From: Castellaniella sp049651205
Lineage (GTDB): Bacteria > Pseudomonadota > Gammaproteobacteria > Burkholderiales > Burkholderiaceae_B
Direction: 5' to 3'
NCBI RefSeq assembly: GCF_049651205.1
Contig: NZ_JBASBR010000003.1
Coordinates: 62,001-126,000 of the forward strand
Length of the DNA stretch: 64,000 bases
Shown: piece by piece, positions 27,318 through 35,430 of the stretch
Position numbering within the stretch: the stretch's first letter is position 1
How the letters are laid out: each line of letters opens with the position of its first letter
The notes under the pieces: generated by a model
What the model saw: the letters and a program-made list of their open reading frames with translations, nothing else
Told to the model about the DNA's origin: nothing
The model's database searches: none
Position numbers and translations under genes: made by a program

Positions 27318-28363
27318 TGGGACGTCTCCGTAGGATTGCGTGACTCGGCCCGGCGGCGGGAAGACCTGACCCAGGCCTTGGCAGTACCCAGGATGCCTCC
27401 ACGGGCAAAGAGTACGATCAGCACCAGGATCAGGCCAAGCCAGAACAGCCAGTATTCGGGGTTCATATCCGACAGGAAATAATGAAGCAGGACGTAGGCA
27501 ATCGCACCCACCAGGCCGCCATACAAATGACCTGCGCCACCCAGGATCAGGATCAGCAGCAAGTCGGCCGAGCGCTGAAAACCAAGCACATCGAGAGAGA
27601 CAAACTGATTGGTTTGCGCCAGCAAGGCACCAGCAACACCGGCATAGGCTGCACCGATGGTATAGACCTTTACCAGGCGCCGATTAACCGGTACACCCAG
27701 TGCAGGCATCCGCAACGCGTTTTGGCGAATACCCCGCAGACTTTGACCAAACGGAGAATGCACCAGACGACGTGCTACCCAAAACAACAGGAACAGCACC
27801 ACGACCGAGTAGATATAACCAGTTTTGCCATAAAGATCGAAATCGAACAGCCCCAAAATCGGCTTGATTTCGATGCCCGGCATACCATCGACCCCGCCGG
27901 TGATATTGGTGAGTTTGTTGGCAAGCTCGTAGATCATGAGCGCCACACCCAGGGTCACCATCAGACGGGACAAATCATTGCCGCGCAACAATAAAAAGCT
28001 GCTGAAAAAACCAATCATGCCGGCAAAGAAAGCCCCCAGCACCAGGCCCAAAAGCGGATCGCCCCAACCATGTGAACCCAGCAAGCCCACGGTATAGGCA
28101 CCCACCCCAAAAAAGGCTGCATGGCCCAGCGAAATAATGCCGGCGTACCCAAAGATGAGATCGAGCGATACGGCAAACAAGCCCGTGATAGCAATTTGCG
28201 TAAGCAGCAGGTAATTGCCAGGAAAGGCAAAATACGCCAGTATCGGCAGACACCAGAATAAGTATTCGAGGGGCTTCCATCGCGTGCTGGCACGAAATCT
28301 GGCCAATGGATCTTGTGCCGGGCCCGTACGCCGAGGCTGTGCAGTATGAGTAGCAGACGTCAT
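27314..28363 (-). CDS. livM: Branched-chain-type ABC importer permease LivM
   Basis: Inner-membrane channel subunit, 349 residues with about nine hydrophobic segments. The LivM signature GYAGIISLGHAAFFGVGAY is near residue 75, and RGIRQNALRMPALGVPVNRR is the cytoplasmic coupling segment that meets the ATPase. About 35 soluble residues precede the first membrane helix, and the C-terminus ends in a basic tail. It begins 15 bases after livH and overlaps livG by four bases. Confidence 0.93.
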   Translation of the reverse strand: MTSATHTAQPRRTGPAQDPLARFRASTRWKPLEYLFWCLPILAYFAFPGNYLLLTQIAITGLFAVSLDLIFGYAGIISLGHAAFFGVGAYTVGLLGSHGWGDPLLGLVLGAFFAGMIGFFSSFLLLRGNDLSRLMVTLGVALMIYELANKLTNITGGVDGMPGIEIKPILGLFDFDLYGKTGYIYSVVVLFLLFWVARRLVHSPFGQSLRGIRQNALRMPALGVPVNRRLVKVYTIGAAYAGVAGALLAQTNQFVSLDVLGFQRSADLLLILILGGAGHLYGGLVGAIAYVLLHYFLSDMNPEYWLFWLGLILVLIVLFARGGILGTAKAWVRSSRRRAESRNPTETSQ

Positions 28364-28378
28364 GATCTGTCGGGCCTC

Positions 28379-29233
28379 TTATTTGTGAGAATGGCCAAAC
28401 AGGCCATGGGGACGATAAATCAGGCTGGCCACCATCACCGCATAAATAATGAAGGCGCCGATTTGCGGGATGTAATACTTGCCCACGACATCAGCCACAC
28501 CAAGCAGGATTGCGGCATACAAAGAGCCAAGAATGTTGCCGCTACCGCCCACGGACACCACAATCAGAAAATAAACAAGATATTTAACTGGAAACTCGGG
28601 ATCCAGGCCCAGCATCTGCACGCCTAACGCCCCGCCCAGGCCGGCCAGCGCAGAACCCAGCGCAAAGGTAAGGCTGAACACCCGATTGACATCAATACCC
28701 ATGCCACGAGCCACCCGCTGATTATCAACGGCAGCCCGCAAGCGCGCACCAAAAGATGTTTTGATAATCGACCACTGCAACAGAACCGCAACCAGCAATC
28801 CGACCACCACCAAAAACAGGCGATAAACACCAATATCCATGCCGGGCAAATGAATCTGGCCCAATAGGTAATCAGGCAAATGCAGAGGCTGCTGCTGCGC
28901 GCCAAACGCATAATGGGCCGCAGCCACCGCCATAAACACCAGCCCAAGAGAAAACAAAACCTGATCGAGATCAGACGAGGCATACAGGCGGCGATAAAGC
29001 GTACGCTCGAGGATGGCGCCCACAACTGCGGGCACCAGGATGGCTGCCGGCAAGGTGGCCAAGAACGGCACACCATAGTTGTTGAGCAAAATGACGCAGA
29101 CATAGCCGCCCAGCATGGCAAACGCACCATGGGCCAGATTGACGAAATTCATCAGGCCCAGGGTGACGGACAAGCCCACACTGATCAAAAACAGCAGCAT
29201 GCCCGAGGCAATGCCATCAAAGAGAATAGTCAT
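28379..29233 (-). CDS. livH: Branched-chain-type ABC importer permease LivH
   Basis: Inner-membrane channel subunit of 284 residues with about eight hydrophobic segments. The motif LGLMNFVNLAHGAFAMLGGY near the N-terminus and DNQRVARGMGIDVNRVFSLT (coupling helix region) identify LivH. It partners LivM. The start lies 58 bases beyond the substrate-binding protein gene, and that gap contains a strong hairpin. Confidence 0.93.
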   Translation of the reverse strand: MTILFDGIASGMLLFLISVGLSVTLGLMNFVNLAHGAFAMLGGYVCVILLNNYGVPFLATLPAAILVPAVVGAILERTLYRRLYASSDLDQVLFSLGLVFMAVAAAHYAFGAQQQPLHLPDYLLGQIHLPGMDIGVYRLFLVVVGLLVAVLLQWSIIKTSFGARLRAAVDNQRVARGMGIDVNRVFSLTFALGSALAGLGGALGVQMLGLDPEFPVKYLVYFLIVVSVGGSGNILGSLYAAILLGVADVVGKYYIPQIGAFIIYAVMVASLIYRPHGLFGHSHK

Positions 29234-29254
29234 GATTCATCCCGAAGGGTGAGA

Positions 29255-29277
29255 CGGGCAGCCTTGCAGGCTGCCCG
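29255..29277. other. Intercistronic hairpin between livK and livH
   Basis: CGGGCAGCC and GGCTGCCCG pair perfectly over nine bases around a TTGCA loop, just after the livK stop. There is no T-run on the minus strand. Such hairpins after binding-protein genes are commonly associated with higher levels of binding protein than permease, through partial termination or protection of the upstream mRNA 3' end. Confidence 0.55.
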
Positions 29278-29291
29278 ATGGCTAAAGAGGC

Positions 29292-30464
29292 TTATTGCTT
29301 GCCCGGGTCCTTCACCGCTTCAAACGTGGCAAATTCGACGTTTTGCAGGGTGCCATTCACACGTTCGAGCTTGCGGATATATTCATTTTGAATAATGTCG
29401 CGAGTGTCCGGATCGATCTGTACCGGGCCCCGCGGGCTTTCCCATTTCATGCCCTTGACGGCTGCAATAAAGGCATCGCCACTGGCGTCGCCCTTGGTTT
29501 TCTCAAGTGCCTGGTAAATAAGATGCATGCCGTCGTAGCCACCCACCGACATGAAGTTGGGGCGATCCTTGGGATAGGCTTTGGCATAGGCGGCTGTAAA
29601 TGCCTTGTTGACGGCTGAATCATGCGCCTCGGAGTAATGAAACGCAGTAACCATGCCAAGGGCCACATCCCCCAGCGCAGCCAAAGAAGCCTCGTCGGTC
29701 ATGTCGCCCGGGCCCATCTGTTGGATACCCAGCTTGTCCAGGCCCAGCTCCCGGTAGCCTTTCATGAGCGCCACCATCGAGCTGCCTGGCGGCACAAAGA
29801 AGAAAGCAGCGTCGGGTTTTTCATCCTTGATGCGTTGCAGAAACGGCGAGTAGTCTGTGGTCATCACAGGCGTGCGCACGCTGCCAACTACCTTGCCACC
29901 CAGGCTGGTGAAGGTTTTTTTGAAGTACTCTTCGGCATCATGGCCTGGGCCGTAATCAGCCACCAGGGTGTAAGCGGTCTTGAACTTGTTATCGTGCGCC
30001 CACTTGGCCATCGCCCAGGCGCCTTGCGGCAGGGTCATCGACACGCGAACAATATACGGCGATTTTTCGGTGACAGAGGACGTTGCTGCATTCATCACCA
30101 CCATCGGCACCTTGGCTTCGGTGGCCAGCGGCGCAGCGGAAAAAGCATTAGGCGTCAGATCAAACCCGGCCAAAATATCCACTTTGTCCTTGATCAGCAG
30201 TTCTTGCGCCTGCCGTTTGGCAATTTGCGGCGCAATACCGGTATCGTCCCGGATCAAAACCTTGACCTTGCGGCCTGCAACCGTATCTCCGTGCTCGGCC
30301 ATATACAGATCAATGCCTTCGCGAATCTGTTTGCCATAATCGGCAAATGGGCCGGACACCGAGAGCACAACGCCAATTTTGAGGTCGTCAGCGGCTTGTG
30401 CCGGATTGCTGAATGCCAGGGCTGTACCCAAAACCAGGGCTCCGGCTTTAAATGCTGATTTCAT
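29292..30464 (-). CDS. Branched-chain-type ABC importer periplasmic substrate-binding protein
   Basis: Exported ligand-binding protein of 390 residues. Signal peptide MKSAFKAGALVLGTALAF with cleavage after AQA near residue 25, then DDLKIGVVLSVSGPFADYGK, the usual opening of the Peripla_BP_6 (LivK) family. The start at 30464 has an AGGAG seven bases upstream. It sits 38 bases after ligC, inside the catabolic cluster, so I infer it binds an aromatic acid such as 3-hydroxybenzoate or protocatechuate instead of leucine. Sequence alone cannot name the ligand. Confidence 0.9.
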   Translation of the reverse strand: MKSAFKAGALVLGTALAFSNPAQAADDLKIGVVLSVSGPFADYGKQIREGIDLYMAEHGDTVAGRKVKVLIRDDTGIAPQIAKRQAQELLIKDKVDILAGFDLTPNAFSAAPLATEAKVPMVVMNAATSSVTEKSPYIVRVSMTLPQGAWAMAKWAHDNKFKTAYTLVADYGPGHDAEEYFKKTFTSLGGKVVGSVRTPVMTTDYSPFLQRIKDEKPDAAFFFVPPGSSMVALMKGYRELGLDKLGIQQMGPGDMTDEASLAALGDVALGMVTAFHYSEAHDSAVNKAFTAAYAKAYPKDRPNFMSVGGYDGMHLIYQALEKTKGDASGDAFIAAVKGMKWESPRGPVQIDPDTRDIIQNEYIRKLERVNGTLQNVEFATFEAVKDPGKQ

Positions 30465-30502
30465 GTCTCTCTCCTGAAAGGTTTTTAGAAGGGTATGGCA
30501 CA

Positions 30503-31462
30503 TCAGGCCCGCAATTGTTGCTCGAGCTGATGCAGGACGCGATAGCATGGCAGCACCTGCGCTACGCTGGCATTGGGTTCACGCCCTTCACGGATCGCCG
30601 CAAAAAATTCACGGTCTTGTAATTCGATGCCATTCATGGATACCGCCACCTGACTGACATCAATAGTTTCATCGCGCCCGGTCATGAGATCATCGTAGCG
30701 GGCAATATACGTTGCGGTATCCCCGATATAACGAAAGAATGTACCCAATGGGCCATCGTTGTTGAAACTGAGCGATAGCGTGCAAAGGGCGCCACTGGCC
30801 GCCTTTAGCTGTACCGACATGTCCATGGCAATTCCTAACTGCGGGTGGACAGGCCCTTGCATCGCATGCGCCTGAACAATCGGGCTATTGCATTGATAAG
30901 CAAACAAGTCGACGGTATGAGCGGCATGGTGCCACAGCAGGTGATCCGTCCAGCTGCGAGGCTGGCCCAGTGCATTCATGTTGGTACGTCGAAAGAAATA
31001 CGTTTGCACATCCATTTGTTGGATATTGAACCGCCCCTGCTGCACCTGCTGATGCACGTACTGGTGGCTGGGATTAAACCGCCGCGTATGGCCACACATG
31101 GCCACTTTGCCTGCTTTGGCCGCCGTCGCCACCAGCGCTTCGGCGTCCGCCAGTGAATCGGCCATCGGGATCTCAACCTGTACATGCTTGCCTGCCTGCA
31201 GACAGGCCATTGCCTGCGCAGCATGCATCTGGGTAGGCGTACACAAAATAACGGCATCGATGTCCTGGCGGGACAACACCTCATCGAGCTCGGTGGTTGC
31301 CTGCTCGATGCCGTATTTTTGTGCAACCGCACGTGTCTTATCGAGATCGCGGCTGACCAGCGCCACCACCTCCACGCCGTCAATGCGGGTAATGCCGTCC
31401 AGATGCTTGATCCCGAATGCACCAGCACCAGCCAGTGCCACTCTGAGTGTTTGCTGCGACAT
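30503..31462 (-). CDS. ligC: 4-carboxy-2-hydroxymuconate-6-semialdehyde dehydrogenase
   Basis: Gfo/Idh/MocA-fold NADP-dependent enzyme that oxidises the ring-cleavage product of protocatechuate (as its cyclic hemiacetal) to 2-pyrone-4,6-dicarboxylate. 319 residues. The N-terminal LRVALAGAGAFGIKHLDGI binds NADP; AVILCTPTQMHA, HTRRFNPSHQYVH, QQMDVQTYFFRRTN and SWTDHLLWHHAAHTVDLFAY closely follow the known LigC/PmdC proteins. It is joined to ligB by a one-base overlap (TAATG). Confidence 0.95.
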   Translation of the reverse strand: MSQQTLRVALAGAGAFGIKHLDGITRIDGVEVVALVSRDLDKTRAVAQKYGIEQATTELDEVLSRQDIDAVILCTPTQMHAAQAMACLQAGKHVQVEIPMADSLADAEALVATAAKAGKVAMCGHTRRFNPSHQYVHQQVQQGRFNIQQMDVQTYFFRRTNMNALGQPRSWTDHLLWHHAAHTVDLFAYQCNSPIVQAHAMQGPVHPQLGIAMDMSVQLKAASGALCTLSLSFNNDGPLGTFFRYIGDTATYIARYDDLMTGRDETIDVSQVAVSMNGIELQDREFFAAIREGREPNASVAQVLPCYRVLHQLEQQLRA

Positions 31463-32328
31463 TACTGTTCCTCCAGAATCATGTGCCCAACCGCCGTATT
31501 GGACGCAGGCACATGGTAGAAACGATGTACCAGGCGCGGCGCCGGGCCACCCGCCACATCAGCCATGGCACCTCTAGCAATCAGCCACATCACCAGCTCG
31601 ATGCCTTCTGACCCTGCTTCACGCACGTAATCGATATGCGGCACCCGGGCCTGCGCTGCTGGATCGCTGATCAGTTGATCAAGGAACGCATTGTCAAACT
31701 CGCTGTTGATCAGGCCGGCCCTGGGGCCCTGCAATTGGTGGCTCATGCCGCCCGTGCCCCAGATCTGCACATTAAGGGGCTGATCGTAGCTTTCGATGGC
31801 ACGGCGGATCGCCTGCCCCAACTGAAAACAACGTTGCCCCGACGGCACCGGGTACTGCACCACATTGACTGCAAACGGAATGACGGGGCACGGCCAGGCA
31901 TCGGGCTGCCCACACATCAACGACAAGGGCACGGTGAGGCCGTGATCCACATCCATTTTATTGACGATGGTGAGATCGAAATCCTGCTGGATGACCGATT
32001 GTGCAATATGCGAGGCAAGCTCGGGGTGACCGACAACTTTGGGCACAGGGCGAGCCCCCCAGCCTTCGTCGGCCGGTTGAAACTCGGCGGCGCAGCCAAT
32101 GGCAAAGGTAGGAATGAAATTGAGATCAAATGCAGTGGCGTGGTCGTTGTAAACCAGAAAAATAACATCCGGCCGGTTTTCTTTCATCCATTGACGTGAA
32201 CGATCGTAGCCCTTGAACAAGGGTGCCCAGTACTCGTTGCCTGACTTGCCCAGATCCAATGCGGCGCCAATAGCTGGTACGTGCGAGGAATAGACGCTCG
32301 CCGTAATGCGTGCATGGGTTCGGTTCAT
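31462..32328 (-). CDS. ligB: Protocatechuate 4,5-dioxygenase beta (catalytic) subunit
   Basis: Fe(II)-dependent extradiol dioxygenase subunit; opens protocatechuate between C4 and C5 with O2. 288 residues. Expected iron ligands His16 (YSSHVPAIGAA), His63 (YNDHATAFDL) and Glu244 (SEGIELVMWL), and the catalytic-base His197 (GTGGMSHQLQ), correspond to His12, His61, Glu242 and His195 of Sphingobium LigB. ATG overlaps the ligA stop by four bases (ATGA). Gallate is a possible secondary substrate, but the separate alpha subunit argues for the LigAB/PmdAB type and against a fused gallate dioxygenase. Confidence 0.96.
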   Translation of the reverse strand: MNRTHARITASVYSSHVPAIGAALDLGKSGNEYWAPLFKGYDRSRQWMKENRPDVIFLVYNDHATAFDLNFIPTFAIGCAAEFQPADEGWGARPVPKVVGHPELASHIAQSVIQQDFDLTIVNKMDVDHGLTVPLSLMCGQPDAWPCPVIPFAVNVVQYPVPSGQRCFQLGQAIRRAIESYDQPLNVQIWGTGGMSHQLQGPRAGLINSEFDNAFLDQLISDPAAQARVPHIDYVREAGSEGIELVMWLIARGAMADVAGGPAPRLVHRFYHVPASNTAVGHMILEEQ

Positions 32329-32717
32329 GGCTTGTTTTCTCCGATTTTACGGTTACCTTCGACGGATCGCCCACCGGACAACATCATGGCAGCGTATTCT
32401 TCTTGGGTCATGCCCGTCATGCTGGCTGCCATGTATTGAAACGAGCGACCATCCGTTGCACCCAGCTTGGCCAGAAAATAAATATTGCCGCCCAATGACA
32501 GGCAGCGATTTAAATCACGGGCCAATACAGCCTGCTTTTGCTCTTCGGACATCGGCCATTCATCGACATAGGCTCTTTCATCAGCCAGAAAGCGCTCGCG
32601 ATTGGCTGCTTTCATGAGTGACATGCAAAATTGATTCAGGTGATACCCCTTGCGGGACTGATCAGCATCGAAGATCGTGGTACCCGGGATATCGGTATAG
32701 GGCTTGTTCAGGGACAT
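32325..32717 (-). CDS. ligA: Protocatechuate 4,5-dioxygenase alpha subunit
   Basis: Small all-helical subunit that closes the active site of LigB. 130 residues, the normal size. Conserved stretches are GYHLNQFCMSLMKAANRERF, ERAYVDEWPMSEEQK, RDLNRCLSLGGNIYFLAKLG and the C-terminal MTGMTQEEYAAMML. It follows ligI by three bases and overlaps ligB by four, matching a stoichiometric complex. Confidence 0.96.
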   Translation of the reverse strand: MSLNKPYTDIPGTTIFDADQSRKGYHLNQFCMSLMKAANRERFLADERAYVDEWPMSEEQKQAVLARDLNRCLSLGGNIYFLAKLGATDGRSFQYMAASMTGMTQEEYAAMMLSGGRSVEGNRKIGENKP

Positions 32718-32720
32718 GGC

Positions 32721-33638
32721 TTACCTCCAGTACAAGCGGTTGGGATTATCGACCAGCAGCTTGCGCTGCAGCTCGGCCGTCGGCGCAATCTGCGGGATGT
32801 AATCCACCAGCAAACCATCGTCAGGCATATGGGATTTCAGGTTGGGGTGAGGCCAATCGGTGCCCCACAGCACACGATCCGGAAATGACTGAACCAGCTG
32901 GCAGGCAAAGGGCACCACGTCGCGGTAGGCGTATTGTTCGCCATCCAGTGCCGGAGGCCCCGACTGACTCAGGCGCTCGGGACAACTGACTTTCGTCCAA
33001 ATATTCGGATGTTCTGCCAGCAAGCGCACAAAGCGCTGAAACTCGGGCCCGTCTACCGGCTGGGTGACATCGGGACGACCCATATGATCCACCACTACAG
33101 TGGTCGGCAACTGGGTGAAAAAGTCGTAGAGCTCGGGAAGATCCTTGGCCTCGAAGTACACCACCACGTGCCAACCCAGCGGCGCAATACGCGCAGCAAG
33201 ATCAGCCAGTACCTTGGGAGGAGTGAAATCAGCCAGGCGCCGCACAAAATTGAAACGCGTGCCACGAACACCAGCCGCGTGCATGGCCTGCAATTCGGTA
33301 TCGGTTACATCCTGGCTCACTGTGGCGACGCCGCGAGCCCGGCCGCCTGAGGACTTTAGCGCATCAAGCAAGGCACGATTGTCCGTACCGTGGCAAGTGG
33401 CCTGCACAATCACATTTTTCTCGAAGCCCAGGTGGTCGCGCAAAGCGAACAAAGCCTCTTTGGGGGCGTCGCATGGGGTGTACTTGCGCTGCGATGCATA
33501 GGGAAACACATCTCCTGGCCCAAACACATGGCAATGCGCGTCCACCGCTCCTGCAGGTAGCTGAAACCGCGGTTTGCTGGGGCCGGAGTAATAATCCAGC
33601 CAGCCAGGTGTCTTGACGAAAGATTCTGCCAGACTCAT
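32721..33638 (-). CDS. ligI: 2-pyrone-4,6-dicarboxylate hydrolase
   Basis: Amidohydrolase-superfamily enzyme that hydrolyses 2-pyrone-4,6-dicarboxylate to 4-oxalomesaconate. 305 residues. Seen: VDAHCHVFGPGDVFPYA (barrel strand 1), VIVQATCHGTDNRALLDAL, RGTRFNFVRRL, VVVDHMGRPDVTQP and the strand-8 Asp in LWGTDWPHPNLKS. Characterised LigI is metal-independent although it has the metal-ligand-like His residues. It precedes ligA by three bases. Confidence 0.95.
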   Translation of the reverse strand: MSLAESFVKTPGWLDYYSGPSKPRFQLPAGAVDAHCHVFGPGDVFPYASQRKYTPCDAPKEALFALRDHLGFEKNVIVQATCHGTDNRALLDALKSSGGRARGVATVSQDVTDTELQAMHAAGVRGTRFNFVRRLADFTPPKVLADLAARIAPLGWHVVVYFEAKDLPELYDFFTQLPTTVVVDHMGRPDVTQPVDGPEFQRFVRLLAEHPNIWTKVSCPERLSQSGPPALDGEQYAYRDVVPFACQLVQSFPDRVLWGTDWPHPNLKSHMPDDGLLVDYIPQIAPTAELQRKLLVDNPNRLYWR

Positions 33639-33647
33639 GAGGGATCC

Positions 33648-34343
33648 TTAGTCGATATAGGTAAGGCCGGCTTTTTCCAGGCCTTCACGCATTTTGTAGT
33701 AGTCCAGCCCCAACACACCAGATGCGAAGATTTCCCGCTTTGAGGTTTCGTTGTCTTCGCGGGCCTGGGCCTTGGCAGCCACCTGCGCTGCTACAGCAGC
33801 GGGCACCACCACGACGCCGTCGGTATCCGCCACAACGACATCGCCCGGCATTACCTGGGCACCAGCACACACCACCGGAATATTGACTGACCCCAGTGTG
33901 CCCTTGACTGTACCCTTGGCACTGATGGCCCTGCTAAAGACCGGGAAGTTCATCGATTCCAGCGCGTCGACGTCACGCACGCCACCATCGATGATGAGCC
34001 CCCGTGCCCCACGCGCCTGGTAAGAGGTGGCCAGGAGATCTCCAAAGTAGCCATCGGTATTGTCAGTGATGCATGCCGCCACCACGACATCACCCGGCTT
34101 GATCTGCTCTGCAGCCACGTGCAGCATCCAATTGTCGCCCGGCTGCAGCAGCACAGTGACAGCCGTGCCGCACATGCGCGCACCTCGCCAGATTGGCCGC
34201 ATGTACGGCTTCATCAGGCCCACACGCCCCATGGCCTCATGAACTGTCGCCACACCGAAGTGGGACAACGCCTCTACGACAGCAGGATCGGCCCGGTTAA
34301 TCGAGCGATGCACAATACCAAGCTGGTTCAAGGGGGTGTTCAT
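33648..34343 (-). CDS. ligK: 4-carboxy-4-hydroxy-2-oxoadipate aldolase
   Basis: Class II pyruvate aldolase of the RraA-like fold that splits 4-carboxy-4-hydroxy-2-oxoadipate to pyruvate and oxaloacetate; the family also decarboxylates oxaloacetate. 231 residues. The Mg-binding and substrate loop ARGLIIDGGVRDVDAL is near residue 115-130, with GDNWMLHVAAEQIKPGDVVV and PGDVVVADTDGVVVVP around it. The gene lies 21 bases after ligJ and 9 before ligI. Confidence 0.94.
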   Translation of the reverse strand: MNTPLNQLGIVHRSINRADPAVVEALSHFGVATVHEAMGRVGLMKPYMRPIWRGARMCGTAVTVLLQPGDNWMLHVAAEQIKPGDVVVAACITDNTDGYFGDLLATSYQARGARGLIIDGGVRDVDALESMNFPVFSRAISAKGTVKGTLGSVNIPVVCAGAQVMPGDVVVADTDGVVVVPAAVAAQVAAKAQAREDNETSKREIFASGVLGLDYYKMREGLEKAGLTYID

Positions 34344-34364
34344 GGTCAGTAATCTCCAAAAAAC

Positions 34365-35408
34365 TTACAAGCCGCGGGCTTTCAAGGCCGTATCCAGGCG
34401 CGGATAGACACGCCGGACGTTACCCTCGTAGATCTGGAAGCGATCAGCGTCCGACAAAGTGGTGGTGGATTCGATATAGCGCTTGGTGTCATCAAAATAA
34501 TGCCCGGTTTCAGGGTCGATCCCCCTGACTGCACCGATCATTTCTGAGGCAAACAATACATTCTTGACCGGAATCACGCGGGTAAGAAGGTCGATACCCG
34601 GCTGGTGATAGACACAAGTATCAAAATAGATATTGTTTAGCAAATGTTCATCGAGCAAGGGTTTTTTAAGTGCCTGAGCCAGCCCGCGAAAGCGGCCCCA
34701 GTGATACGGTACGGCGCCACCCCCATGAGGAACCACAAAACGCAGCGTGGGGAAATCACGGAAAAGATCAGAGGTAAGGCACTGCATGAATGCGGTGGTG
34801 TCGGCATTGAGGTAATGCGCACCCGTGGTATGAAAACACGCATTGCAGCTGGTGGACACATGAATCATCGCCGGGATGTCGTATTCGACCATCTTCTCGT
34901 AGATGGGATACCACGAGCGGTCCGACAGCGGCGGTGACGTCCAGTGACCACCAGAGGGATCGGGATTGAGATTGATCCCGACTGCCCCGTACTCCTTCAC
35001 GCAACGCTCAAGTTCGGGGATGCATGTGGCCGGATCCACCCCTGGGGACTGCGGCAGCATCGCAGCCATGGCAAAGTGTTCGGGAAACAGGGTTGAGACC
35101 CGGTAGCAGAGCTCGTTGCAGATCGCCGACCAAGTACTGGAGACCTGAAAATCACCAATGTGATGCGCCATGAAACTGGCACGCGGCGAAAAAATGGTCA
35201 GGTCCGAACCCCGCTCTTTCATGAGGCGCAGCTGGTTGGACTCTATGCTTTCTTTAAGCGCATCATCCGAAATACGGAGCTCGGACACTTTGGGTGCAAG
35301 GGCCGGATCCTGAATGCCGGCAACCTGGCGTTCGCGCCAATCCGCCAGTGCCTGGGGCGCCGTGGTGTAGTGCCCGTGGCAATCAATGATCAGGGGTTTT
35401 CGACTCAT
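34365..35408 (-). CDS. ligJ: 4-oxalomesaconate hydratase
   Basis: Amidohydrolase-fold hydratase adding water to the enol form of 4-oxalomesaconate to give 4-carboxy-4-hydroxy-2-oxoadipate. 347 residues. Metal-site start IIDCHGHYTTAP, middle YGAVGINLNPDPSGGHWTSPP, MIHVSTSCNACFHTTGAHYL and the late FASEMIGAVRGIDPETG closely follow LigJ/PmdE. It stands 22 bases after galD and 21 before ligK. Confidence 0.94.
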   Translation of the reverse strand: MSRKPLIIDCHGHYTTAPQALADWRERQVAGIQDPALAPKVSELRISDDALKESIESNQLRLMKERGSDLTIFSPRASFMAHHIGDFQVSSTWSAICNELCYRVSTLFPEHFAMAAMLPQSPGVDPATCIPELERCVKEYGAVGINLNPDPSGGHWTSPPLSDRSWYPIYEKMVEYDIPAMIHVSTSCNACFHTTGAHYLNADTTAFMQCLTSDLFRDFPTLRFVVPHGGGAVPYHWGRFRGLAQALKKPLLDEHLLNNIYFDTCVYHQPGIDLLTRVIPVKNVLFASEMIGAVRGIDPETGHYFDDTKRYIESTTTLSDADRFQIYEGNVRRVYPRLDTALKARGL

Positions 35409-35430
35409 GACAATATCCTTTTAAAACAAG

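Noticed and set aside
26568..30464. Reading the ABC importer as a true branched-chain amino acid system
   Set aside because: The subunit families are Liv-like, but the genes lie between ligC and mobA in one run; I kept the Liv names for fold only and infer an aromatic substrate.
31462..32717. Gallate dioxygenase instead of protocatechuate 4,5-dioxygenase
   Set aside because: Gallate dioxygenases (GalA, DesB) are single long chains; here separate alpha and beta genes match LigAB/PmdAB.
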